A stretch of DNA of 64,000 bases from Diphasiastrum complanatum (Eukaryota; Streptophyta; Lycopodiopsida; Lycopodiales; Lycopodiaceae), in assembly GCA_029204225.1 (NCBI GenBank), contig CM055097.1, forward strand, positions 72,576,758 to 72,640,757, in the 5' to 3' direction. The notes under the pieces were generated by a model. That model made no database searches. It was not told the origin of the DNA and saw only the letters and a list, made by a program, of their open reading frames with translations. This document shows positions 24,859 to 35,196 of the stretch, piece by piece. Both the position numbers and the translations under genes were made by a program. The first letter of the stretch is position 1, and each line of letters starts with the position of its first letter.

Positions 24859-27800
24859 ATGGCTTCCAATGGTGGGATCATGCTAGAGTCTAGTGAAAGG
24901 TTGAGTTCATCAAACTACTCTACTTGGAAAGTGAGGATGGAGTCCTTACTTGAGTTGAATGAACTCATGGACATAGTTGCAGAAATTGAAGAGAGACCTC
25001 TCACACTTCAAGAGCAACAAAGGTTTGATAAGAAGGCCAAAAGGTCTCTTCATATCATTAAAATGAATGTTACAAATGAACTTCTCAAGGAAGTTGGAAA
25101 GTGTCAAAGTGCAAGTGAGGCATGGAATGCCTTAAAGAAGCTCTTTGAATCAAAGTCCACATCTAGGGTATTGACCCTAAGGAGACAAATATTTTCTAGT
25201 AGGCAAAGAGAGGGTGAAAGTGCTCATGCATTTATCTTGAGAGTTAAGTCCCTAAGTGATGATTTAGCATGCATTGATGAGAACATAAAAGATGGTGAAA
25301 TAGTCCAAGTTATGTTGAATGGTTTGCTAAATGAACATGCTAACCTTGTGCAAAGTTTTGCCATTCAAAGAGTCTTGCCAAGTGTGGTTGACTTGCAAGA
25401 AATCTTATTGGCTGAAGAACATAGGTTGCAATCAAAGCTTGATGGTGCATCCTTGCAAGGTGGAGGTGAAGAGGCTTTCTTCACAAAAGGCAAATTCAAG
25501 GGCAAAGGTAAAGGCAAAGGGAAATGGTCCAAAGGTGGTAACTTTGATCATGATGATCACTCTTCCTCTTCCTCTTCTACTAAGAACAATAAGTCAAAGT
25601 TCAAGTGCTTTTATTGTGGGATAAAAGGTCATTTTGCAAATGAATGTTATAAGAAGAAAAGAGAGCAAGGAGAGAGGCAAGGAAATCTTACAATAGATGA
25701 GGAAGAACATAACACATGTGAATCACTTGTTATGACTTCAAGTTTGTTAGCCAACATAGATGATAATGATCCTTGGTGGATTGATAGTGGAGCCTCATCT
25801 CACATGACAAGACATAAGGAATACTTTACATCCTTATTGTCTTATGAGGGAGAAGGTAACATCATCTACACTGCAAATGATGGTCAATGTGACATCAAAG
25901 GCATAGGCACTATTCCTATTTCCCTTTCAACAAATAGGAAAGCAAATCTTGAAAATGTTTTGTACATTCCTTCAATCACTAAGAATTTGCTTAGTGTAAG
26001 TCAAATGATTGACAAAGGACTTGATGTGGAGTTCATTGGAGATGCATGTTTGATAAGTAAATGTGGATCCTTGATTGCTCAAGGTAGGAGGCATGGTAAA
26101 CTTTTCAAGCTTGATGCATGTGTGATCTCTAATCATGAAGGATGTATGGCTAGGGAGCAATTGACAAACCAAGAAGTTTGGCACAAGAGGTTGGGCCATC
26201 CCAACTTCAAATCTTTGGAGGTAATGGCAAAGAAAGAGCTTGTTCTTGGTCTCCCTAAAAGTCTTGTTGCAAACAATAGTGTTTGTGAACATTGTGCCTT
26301 GTCCAAATCTCATAGACTTGCTTATTCTAGATCTACTTCTAGATCTAAAGAAGCTTTTCAACTTGTGCATTCTGATATTCATTCTTCTAGTACAACTAGC
26401 AATGGTGGGGCAAAGATGTATGCAGCTTTCATTGATGACTTTAGTAGGTATACTTGGATCTATCTTCTTAAAAGTAAGGATGAAGTGTTTGCTGCATTTG
26501 TCAAGTTCAAGAATGAAATGGAAAACCAATTCAATACAAAGATCAAATGCTTAAGATCTGATAATGGAGGGGAATACACCTCAAATAGGTTCAAAGACTT
26601 TTGTATAGCACATGGGATTAAGAGGGAGATGTCTAGTCCTAGGACTCCACAACAGAATGGAGTGGCCGAGAGGAAGAATAGAACCCTTTGTGAATGTGCC
26701 AAGGCAATGAGACTACATGCTAATCTTGCTAAGTCTTTTTGGGGGGAAGCTTTAGCATGTGCTAACTATCTATGTAATAGATGGACAAGTGCTTCCTTGG
26801 ATGGTAAAACTCCTCATGAGGTTCTTTATGGTAGAAGGCCGAGTGTCAAGCATTGTAGGATCTTTGGATGTACATGTTTTGTCAATATCACACTTGATGA
26901 TAGAACTAAAGAAGATCCTTCATCAAAGAAGGGTGTGTTTGTTGGCTATAGTGAAGTAAGCAAGGCTTACAAAGTGTACATTCCTTCTACAAAGAAAGTT
27001 GTCATAAGTAGGGATGTCATCTTTCATGAAGAGAATGTTTCCAATGTTGTTGATGTTGATGTTGATGTGCCTACTAATCATCATGATGTGCAAGATGTCT
27101 TGGATGAAGATGGAGATGCCACTCCAAAGCAAACTTCAAGGAAGACTCAAAGGCAAAGGGCTAAGCCATCAAGGCTAACCTATGATGAAAAAGGAAAGCA
27201 AGTGGTGGACAACTCTAACTTTGCTTTTCTTACCTCTTTTGATGAACCAACTTGTGTAGGTGAAGCAATTCAAAAGAAGGAATGGATCCAAGCCATGGAT
27301 CATGAGCATCAAGCACTCATCAAAAGCAACACATGGAGGTTGGTAAAGCTTCCAAAGTACAAGAAGGCAATTGGTTGTAAGTGGATCTTCAAGATCAAGA
27401 CAAATCAAGATGGATCAATCAACAAGTACAAGGCAAGGTTGGTGGCAAAGGGGTATGCTCAAGAATATGGTATTGACTATGATGAGACCTTTGCACCCGT
27501 GGCAAAGATGGTAACTATTCGAATCCTAATCTCTCTTGCAACTCTTTATGATTGGGATATGTGGCAAATGGATGTTACTAATGCCTTCTTGAATGGTGAT
27601 CTTGAAGAAGATATTTACATGGAGCAACCCGAGGGCTATGTTTCACATGATGAGCCTAATCATGTGTGCTATCTCCAAAAGAGTTTGTATGGGCTAAAGC
27701 AAGCACCAAGGAGTTGGTATGCTAAGCTCAATTCCTTCTTACTTTCTCAAAACTTTGTTATGAGTGAGTATGATCATTCTCTCTACTTCAGATTGAATGA

Positions 27801-28812
27801 AAATGATATCACTTTACTTTTGATCTATGTTGATGACATTATCTTAAGTGGTGGTAACAATCTAGATATAGATGAAATCAAGATGGCACTCAAAAGAGAG
27901 TTTGAAATTCAAGATCTTGGTAAACTTCATTATATCTTAGGAATAGAGATTATTAGAACTTCTAAATCTACATTCATATGTCAAGAAAAGTATGTTAACT
28001 CTATTCTAAAAAGGTTTCATATGGAAGATTGTAAAGTTGTTTCTACTCCTATGGAATCAAATGTAAAGCTAACTACAAGAAGTAATGAAAGATCCTTCAA
28101 GGACATTACTCTCTATAGAAAGCTAATAGGATCTCTTATATGGTTAACCATCACAAGACCTGATCTAAGCTTTGTGGTTGGTAAACTAAGTCAATTTATG
28201 CAAGATCCTAGTGAGGCTCATTGGAAGCTAGGAAAGAGAGTACTTAGATACATCTCGGGATCTAGAGATTTTGGCATCTTGTATGGAGGTACTACACCTA
28301 ACCTTTGTGGATTTTCAGATTCAGATTTTGCAGGTGATCAAATGGATAGGAAGTCAACAAGTGCCTTTGCAATCTATCTTGGAGATGGAGTGGTCTCATG
28401 GCTATCAAAGAAGCAACCAACTATCTCTCTATCTTCCACCGAAGCCGAGTACAAGGCATTAACAACATGCACCAAGGAGATTCTTTGGATCAAGAGGATG
28501 TTATTGGATCTTCACTTGCTGGAACCAGAGAAGACTCCAATCATACTTTGTGATAACCTTTCAGCCCAAAGCTTGGCAAGCAATCCTGTTTTTCATGCAA
28601 GGAGCAAGCACATTGAGATTGCTCACCATTTTGTGAGAGATCAAGTCATTGCCAAAGAGGTGGAGCTTCAACATGTCTCTTCAAAGGAGTGTGTGGCTGA
28701 TATCTTCACCAAACCATTGGGAAAGGACCTATATTTAATGCATAGATCTAATCTTGGAATGTGCTCAAAGACTATGTTGAAACTAGCATCCAATGTTGAA
28801 GAGGGAGTGTGA
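24859..28812 (+). CDS. Copia gag-pol polyprotein
   Basis: A 1317-residue frame encodes the proteins of the young Copia element. By position: gag domain (about residues 10-200), a basic GKGKGKG stretch, CCHC zinc knuckle (about 250-263), aspartic protease with WWIDSGASSHM (about 305-315), the GAG-pre-integrase segment WHKRLGHPN (about 441), integrase core (about 500-610), reverse transcriptase (about 826-1060, with YVDDI near 990) and RNase H (about 1150-1290, with SLSSTEAEYKAL). This order, integrase before reverse transcriptase, defines Ty1/Copia. The length is normal for a plant Copia polyprotein. The start is the first ATG after the leader and gives the family's usual gag N-terminus. The stop falls within the first bases of the 3' LTR. 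Confidence 0.95.
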   Translation: MASNGGIMLESSERLSSSNYSTWKVRMESLLELNELMDIVAEIEERPLTLQEQQRFDKKAKRSLHIIKMNVTNELLKEVGKCQSASEAWNALKKLFESKSTSRVLTLRRQIFSSRQREGESAHAFILRVKSLSDDLACIDENIKDGEIVQVMLNGLLNEHANLVQSFAIQRVLPSVVDLQEILLAEEHRLQSKLDGASLQGGGEEAFFTKGKFKGKGKGKGKWSKGGNFDHDDHSSSSSSTKNNKSKFKCFYCGIKGHFANECYKKKREQGERQGNLTIDEEEHNTCESLVMTSSLLANIDDNDPWWIDSGASSHMTRHKEYFTSLLSYEGEGNIIYTANDGQCDIKGIGTIPISLSTNRKANLENVLYIPSITKNLLSVSQMIDKGLDVEFIGDACLISKCGSLIAQGRRHGKLFKLDACVISNHEGCMAREQLTNQEVWHKRLGHPNFKSLEVMAKKELVLGLPKSLVANNSVCEHCALSKSHRLAYSRSTSRSKEAFQLVHSDIHSSSTTSNGGAKMYAAFIDDFSRYTWIYLLKSKDEVFAAFVKFKNEMENQFNTKIKCLRSDNGGEYTSNRFKDFCIAHGIKREMSSPRTPQQNGVAERKNRTLCECAKAMRLHANLAKSFWGEALACANYLCNRWTSASLDGKTPHEVLYGRRPSVKHCRIFGCTCFVNITLDDRTKEDPSSKKGVFVGYSEVSKAYKVYIPSTKKVVISRDVIFHEENVSNVVDVDVDVPTNHHDVQDVLDEDGDATPKQTSRKTQRQRAKPSRLTYDEKGKQVVDNSNFAFLTSFDEPTCVGEAIQKKEWIQAMDHEHQALIKSNTWRLVKLPKYKKAIGCKWIFKIKTNQDGSINKYKARLVAKGYAQEYGIDYDETFAPVAKMVTIRILISLATLYDWDMWQMDVTNAFLNGDLEEDIYMEQPEGYVSHDEPNHVCYLQKSLYGLKQAPRSWYAKLNSFLLSQNFVMSEYDHSLYFRLNENDITLLLIYVDDIILSGGNNLDIDEIKMALKREFEIQDLGKLHYILGIEIIRTSKSTFICQEKYVNSILKRFHMEDCKVVSTPMESNVKLTTRSNERSFKDITLYRKLIGSLIWLTITRPDLSFVVGKLSQFMQDPSEAHWKLGKRVLRYISGSRDFGILYGGTTPNLCGFSDSDFAGDQMDRKSTSAFAIYLGDGVVSWLSKKQPTISLSSTEAEYKALTTCTKEILWIKRMLLDLHLLEPEKTPIILCDNLSAQSLASNPVFHARSKHIEIAHHFVRDQVIAKEVELQHVSSKECVADIFTKPLGKDLYLMHRSNLGMCSKTMLKLASNVEEGV

Positions 28813-29462
28813 AAATTGTCAACATTTCCTAGCTAGTTTGAGGCCTAAATTGGCTAAAATTGTAAATAGTTTTGGTTCTGGAGTTTCACACGTGTGAACC
28901 AGGCCACAATGTTTTTATTTACTGTATTTTTTCAGTATGATGAAGTGTCAAACTTCACACCCTTCAAAATGAGACCATTTTGATGTATTTTGGTCATATA
29001 AGCCATTTTTAGCTATTTTTCCTATATAGGGAATATCTAGGGTCAAGTACCTTCTAGAGAGAGGAGAGAGAGTCATCTTCCTCATCCATAAATAGTAGGG
29101 AAGTCGTGGAGAACAGGTTGGAGAAACCTTTTGTATGCTTCATTGAGATCAATAGATCATTGTCATTGTTTCTTCCTCCATTGAGAGCATTGTTGTGTGT
29201 ATTGTCTTCAAGCTATTGTGTATGATCTTAGGTGCTTTCCAAAAGTGGTAGGCTGATGTATTATGGACTGTATAATGCTATTTTGGGCCGCACTTGATGT
29301 TTATGGAAGTTTCCATTTGTGATAAATGCTTTTTGATCAAGTTCTTTGCATTCTAGGTAGCATAGAATGTGTTGCCAATTCCTAGCTTATGTAGTTTGGA
29401 GTGCAAGCATTCAAGCCAATGATCTTGGAGTTTAGATCCACTTAGGATCTGTATTTTTCACA
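28808..29462 (+). repeat. 3' LTR of the young Copia element
   Basis: It has the same 655-base length and, as far as I can see, the same sequence as 23,032-23,686. The CACACGTGTG palindrome lies at 28,887-28,896. It is followed by the target duplication TTCCC. Confidence 0.93.
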
Positions 29463-32400
29463 TTCCCCTTGGAAAGGTGCATAGCTTGAGGGAAGGTGCT
29501 CGGGCCTCCTCTTGTCTCCTTTTCATCGTTTTATTGTGGCATGTTCATTATTGCTTATTTGTTTAGTATTAGCCGCAATCTCATTTTATTACCCTTCGGG
29601 TGTTAATCTAGGATTAGTCTAGTCACCTTGCTAGTTGGGTAAGCCTTGGCAAGGATTTTTATTGTTGTTACTAATTAGTTTATTTTCGTTTCAAGCACTA
29701 TTTGAGTAAGCCTTAGTGCTCTCATTCCTGTCCATATTTCCGTTGAAGCGTATTGTAGAAACTTAAAAAGTGGACGAATCTCTACATCCTTATACTACAC
29801 CCGTAAGTAGATCTAGCCACCGCACTCACTAGAAATACTTCCGTGCCGTTGTCGCTTTTTAAGTATTTTTCTACCTAGCTTCTTCTCCTTTCTTTTTTTT
29901 CTTTTATTTCTTGCTTCCGTATTGTATGTTTGCTTGTGTGCTTATCTCTATCTACCAACAAACAACACGCGTCGTCTCTCCAGGTCCTACACGAGTGTAG
30001 AGCAACTTCTCAAACTGGGGGGAAACAACGAAAGAGTCAACTTGGGCATTTTCTTCAAAAGAAGTGACCCAAGTGACCTTTTTCACAACCAAACAGGTAT
30101 ATCAGAATTCGCCAATTTGTCTACAGCCCTAACAGACCCTGATCTTTCATTTTATCACCTCCACGAATTCTGACCACAGTCAAATTTTGAGAAAACAGCC
30201 TGTTATACTATCAAAATCCCTTATTTCTCATCAAAATCTTTGTCTTAGAATTCGTCGACTTCACTGAGACTAGATCTCATTAAGATCAGTCTTTCAGCAG
30301 CTCCGCAAATTCTCTCTCATAGATTTTGCCCGTTTACTGATAGAACATCACATCTTTCTCTATATTCCCTATCTGCCAATCAAACCTCTCTGTTAGAATT
30401 CGCCATCAAGCCTAAGAATTTGCCCTCACAGAGCACAATTTTTTTGTACTATCCGCAAATTCTGAATCGCCAAATTTTTTTAGAAAATCTAAAAAAATCA
30501 CTATTCTGACATTCAGAATACTAGTTTAGAATTCGCGAGTATTACAGTTAGATTTATCTGCCTCTCCATTTCTCAGCCTGTCCGTGAATTTTATAACAAT
30601 CAGAAAGACCAATTTTTGTCCTACACTATTCATTCTGCAAGCAAACTGCCCTTTTTGTCAAGTATAGTCTTGCCCTGCTCATCTGTATTCTGCATCATGT
30701 CTCGTGACTGTGCTGAATCTTCTTATCCGACTCCTCCACGAATGGAACGAAGAATTTCACGTATCGATGCACCAAAGTATGATGGCAAATCTGACCCAGT
30801 CCGATTTCTCCAAGACTTTGATAATGCATGCCGTTTTTATGGAGATACCTCTGAAACTGAAAAGCTTCACCTATTTTCCATGGTACTCTATGGCACTGAC
30901 AAGGAGTGGTACTTGAATCTCGAAACTCCTAATCTTGCTTCTTGGACCACCCTCAAGGACGCTCTCATCAAGCATTTCAAACCATCTAAATTGACTCAGA
31001 GCCCATTCATTCAAATTACTCATATCAAGATGCGTCGCGAAGAGTTTGCTCGAAATTACATTGAGCATTTTAAACGTCTCAAAGTAGAATGTGTTGATTA
31101 AAATATCACTGAACACATGGCCCTAAAACTATTTTTAGTTGGATTGTCTAAAAACATCCGCCGTGAACTCAAACCAGTTGACTTTTATGATCAACTTAAG
31201 GATGTGATGACCGATGCTATCCATGAAGAAGACGAAGGTTCCGATGATGACTTTAACCATCGTGAATAGAAATCTAAGAATCCAGATCGTTCTAAGTCTG
31301 ATAATATTGCTCAGTCTTCTGAACTTCTACATCAAATGGAAACCTGGCAAAAAGCTCAACAGTCACATATGGATAAACTCACTGCCGATTTCCAATCCGC
31401 CATGAAACAAATTGTTGAGAAATTCTTTCCAGCAAGAGAAAATGCCTGGTGTCCAATCTGCTCACAATATCACACTCCTAATGAATGTCCTCAACTGTGA
31501 AATCATTTTCCAGCAGCCACTAGACCCACTGTTTATCGAGCTTACCGCCCCTACCTACCATAACAACCTATGCCACGACCAGGGGTTTACCAACCACGAC
31601 CACATGCACCAAATCAATATCCATCCCCACGTCAACAATTTGTTGTTAACTGACATGCCCCACAAAACACTGTCCATTATGTTGATCCGAATACCATCGA
31701 TCCCTAAACCCTAGACCCTAAACCCTAAACCGGCTACCTACTATGTGGAAGACAATACTCAACCGCAGTACTCTACTGAAACGGTTGTTTATTATACCTA
31801 TGATTCTAATGCTCAACCACTGGATCCCAGTGTCCAAGCTTATAATCCAAACCAAGCTGTCTTTGTCGCACATCAACTACCCGCAATATGAGAAAACTTT
31901 ATATGTGCAGGTAAACATCCTAGTATTCACTGACCAGATAACCGTTTCTCTCTAGCTTGTGAAAATTGTGGCATTGAACATCACGTGAAGGACTGCCCAT
32001 CCCAATCCAAACCTGCTACTCCAGTCTGTTCGGTGCAAGTAGAAACTTTACTAGTTGAAACTCATCCTGCTTGGGTCTTGACTCGAGCACAAAGCCAACG
32101 CCAAGCCCCTACACTTGCACTCAGCAAAACTCAACTGCAGGCTATTCTTCCAAGTGACGATTCAATTTTGATAGTTTATCCTCACCCATTTGAAGAAATT
32201 TGGCTGCATCATGAGTATCGCTAGCAAATCCGTAATGCCGACCAACAATCTTCTTCTGCCCATAAAGTACCTCACAAAACTCAAAGAAGCCCTTACCAAC
32301 GCACCCATCCTCCGGGCTCCTGATTATTCTAAGGAATTCCATGTGCATATCGATGCATCCAAGTATGCCATTGGAGCAGTGCTCACCTAACCAGGAGAAT

Positions 32401-33640
32401 TAAAAAAGGATTACCAAATTCGTTTTCTTAGTCGACAATTGATACCTGCTGAAGTCAATTATACCACCACCGAACGCGAAGCCTTGGCAATGGTATATGT
32501 AGTTCAAAAGTTTCGCCATTATCTTCTAGGAAAAATCTTTGCGTTCTTCACTGATCATCAAGCACTGTTGTATCTCATCAACAAGACCTGCACCATAGGT
32601 CGTATTACTAGATGGATCCTATTATTGAGAGAATCTGAGTTTAGGATCGTGGTTCATAAGGGAGTTCAGCATTTTTTAGCAGATCATCTATCCCGAATCC
32701 CTAACCTTCCTACCCCTGATCAAGGCGTCAACGATGATTTACCAAATGCAATCATTTTCCAAGTTGACTCTACACCTGTATGGGCTAAGGAAATTATCGA
32801 ATATTTAACTTCAGGAGATGGATCCTTCCTTCTCTAAACTCGAACAACGAGCGTTGGTCCTCAAAACTAAACCTTATACGTTAATTGCAAGACAACTCTA
32901 CAAGCAAGGGTTAGATGGAATTATCCGATGATGTCTTACTGAAGGAGAAATCCCCTTTGTAATTTCCCTCACTCATGAAGGTATTGGTGCCGGCCATTTC
33001 TCTTTTGAAACAACTGCTAAGAAAATCCACAAAAGCTCCCCATACTATCCACGCTGCAATGGCCAGGCAAAATCCACCAATAAAATCCTATGTGGCATTC
33101 TCACCAAAACCGTCGAATCCAGCCGATCTGATTGGGAATTCAAACTCCATGCTGCTCTCTGGGCTTATCGCACTACCCCAAAGTGAGCTAAGGCTTAACC
33201 CCCTTCCAGCTCACATATGGTCAAGAAGTCGTTATGCCTGTGGAATTCCATATTCCCTCCCTTCGAGTAGCCTACAACCTTTAGTTCGATACTCCTCAGA
33301 ATCTAGCAAATAGGTTATTCCATCTGGAGCAACTCTGTGAAACACGACGGATCAACATCCATGCTCAACAAGTCCACAAACGACAACAAAAAGCATGGCA
33401 TGATTGATCATTGGAATCTAGAGATTTCTAGGTGGGCAATAAGGTCCTGCTATACCAGGCCAAAGCCTTGAAAGACAAACTAAAATTTTTAGGCCAAGGA
33501 CCTTACGTCATAAAAAAATCTTTGCCTCTAGATATGTTCAACTTCAAACCCTTCAAGGCGATGTTCTCGACACTGTGGTCAATGGGAGTCGACTGAGAAA
33601 GTACAACAAACCCCGCTTTTATCTTGATATGTATTAGCTG
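29463..33640 (+). mobile_element. Broken Ty3/Gypsy element
   Basis: Plus-strand Ty3/Gypsy fossil carrying the young Copia insertion at its left. The retrotransposon gag domain lies at 30,697-31,100 and beyond (MERRISRIDAPKYDG, then YLNLETPNLASWTTLKD). RNase H is at about 32,250-32,720 (FHVHIDASKYAIGAVLT, TDHQALLYLINK, LADHLSRIP). Remains of integrase are at about 32,830-33,600. Protease and most of reverse transcriptase are not seen, so it is much shortened, with many breaks. A weak match to the tRNA-Asp primer site used by the Tat/Athila group (GTGCCGTTGTCG, about 29,843) would put the LTR end near 29,841; this is tentative. The right LTR was not identified. Confidence 0.75.
31702..31731. 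repeat. Interstitial telomere-type repeat
   Basis: Four units of the plant telomere heptamer lie in a row: CCCTAAA, CCCTAGA, CCCTAAA, CCCTAAA, followed by CC. They are inside the broken Ty3/Gypsy element, between its gag and RNase H parts. So short a run can arise by slippage or by repair of a break. Confidence 0.85.
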
Positions 33641-34317
33641 CTTTTTCTCTACTGTTTATTTTTTTCTTCTCTCTTTTTATTATTTGTATGCCATTTTGAC
33701 AATATTTTTTGTTGTGATTTGTTGTTCCACCCATCAAGATACTATCAGATCAGGTACACCAACAGTCTTCTCTGAGAAAACCACAAAAGTCATTAGTTTC
33801 AGACAAAATGTTTTCACATCATCTCAGATAGAATTCGCCTGACCCCTTTCTTACAGAGAACGATTCATTTTTTGCCTCCGCGAATTCTGTCTCAGAAGAA
33901 AAATGTCAAAAAAATAAAAAAAAATGGAGTTTTTTTCATAAGATATCCATGCTCAGAATTCGTTGACAATTCGCGGGAGCTCAAATTGATCCTCACGATT
34001 TCTCTATTACCTCCGCGAATTCTGATCAGATACAGTTTTGCACTATTAGACATTTTCTCTCTTTTGACAAACACAAATCACTTACAAGAATTTGTGGGCC
34101 CTCAGACTGATGCCTCGAAATTTGTGACCATCATTACCAAATCGTGGAGACTGAGGACAATTTCTGGGTGAAGTTGCGACTTCCTGCCCAAAAAAGTCTA
34201 TATATAGGTCTCCACCCTCTCTCCACGAGTTCATTTTAGATTGCTGCTCTTGAGTTCATGCCAAATTTTTTTCAGAATTTTCAAAATTCTCAGAGCAATC
34301 TAAAATCACCACTGCCA
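33641..34317. other. No gene recognised
   Basis: This is T-rich sequence after the Ty3/Gypsy integrase remains. The words GAATTCGC and CGCGAATTCT recur here (about 33,831, 33,890, 33,957, 34,014), as they do at 30,100-30,600 before the gag. The stretch is thus probably untranslated or LTR sequence of the same element. Confidence 0.4.
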
Positions 34318-35196
34318 TGGCTTCCCGTAATTCCTCACTGAGCTTGCATCGCCATAAACCTCCTTGTCCTTATTCAGGGGATATAATCATGATCTCTCTT
34401 AAGAATTACACCGAGCAGCTCACCTTGGCTTTGATCTAGCACTTTTCTGGGAGAGTGAGAGGCTCATCCGAGCAGCCTACTCGACCTATTTGGATGAGTT
34501 CCAAACTTTCCGGCTTACAACCAAGACTGGCAGTTATTCTATTATCAATGTCTCTCTGGGGATCTTCAGAGTGTCGGCTTTCCTAATCTCGGAGAGACAA
34601 TCCATGGCAAGGGCACTAGCTATGATGCCAAGTACTTCACCAAGTTTCTGACAAACGACGACAAAACCATTGCCCAAACCAACGACGGGCTCGCTATTTG
34701 ACTCATCACGGATCCCCATCTACGGGCCGCCTCAGAGATCATCGTCACCATGGCTGTAGTACATACCACCAAGATAGATCGCATCCCACCGAGCAATCTC
34801 TTCTCTCTAACCCTCACCATGGACGACCCCACTCAAAATTATAAGTGGGTTGAGAAGGTAGCGGAGAAGCTGTGCGGAGCCCTGAAAGCCCGCAAATCAA
34901 CTACCAAATGTGGGTATCTCCTCCACATGTTGGTCACCAAGCAATTGGGGTCTAAGGCGGTGGCTGCCATCAAGGAGCTGGATGTTGTTTATCCAAGCAC
35001 AAAAAAGCGAGCTGCCCCCCAACCGACAGCAGAACCAGTCTCACCAGCCCCACCTACTAAGAAGCAGAAAGGGAAGGCAGTCAGCACAGAAGCAGATGTC
35101 CCACATAACATTCTATCTTCTACTTCACAAGTAAACTATTGGTTAAAGTTGCCCTACTTCAAAATTATTCTAGCACCAATGCTTTTACCAAAATGA
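34318..35196 (+). pseudogene. Unrecognised broken coding region, possibly element-borne
   Basis: Codon-like sequence, GC-richer than its surroundings, begins MASRNSSLSLHRHKPP at 34,318 and continues in pieces to a clear segment at 34,750-35,130: MAVVHTTKIDRIPPSNLFSL, then KWVEKVAEKLCGALKARKS, then a proline-rich lysine-rich tail (PAPPTKKQKGK) that looks like a nuclear-targeting or disordered end. I do not know the family. Its position just after a Ty3/Gypsy element suggests an extra 3' reading frame of that element, or a captured gene. It is interrupted in a few places and not functional as it stands. Confidence 0.4.

Larger units (their letters stand above)
23032..29462 (+). mobile_element. 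Whole-looking, very young Ty1/Copia element
   Basis: The element is 6431 bases, with LTRs at 23,032-23,686 and 28,808-29,462, both 655 bases; I saw no difference between them by eye. The flanks give a perfect 5-bp target duplication, TTCCC (23,027-23,031 and 29,463-29,467). The primer site TGGTATCAGAGC is at 23,687-23,698 and a purine-rich tract (GAAGAGGGAG) lies just before the 3' LTR. A leader of about 1.16 kb precedes one uninterrupted gag-pol frame at 24,859-28,812. No break was seen. Identical LTRs mean a recent insertion. It lies inside the Ty3/Gypsy element that continues at 29,463. A relative is at 50,851-57,190. Confidence 0.95.

Noticed and set aside
25972-26529. Long minus-strand frame opposite the young Copia element
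   Set aside because: It is a shadow of gag-pol; a matching shadow occurs at 53,701-54,258 in the relative, as expected from codon bias, and it has no recognisable domain.
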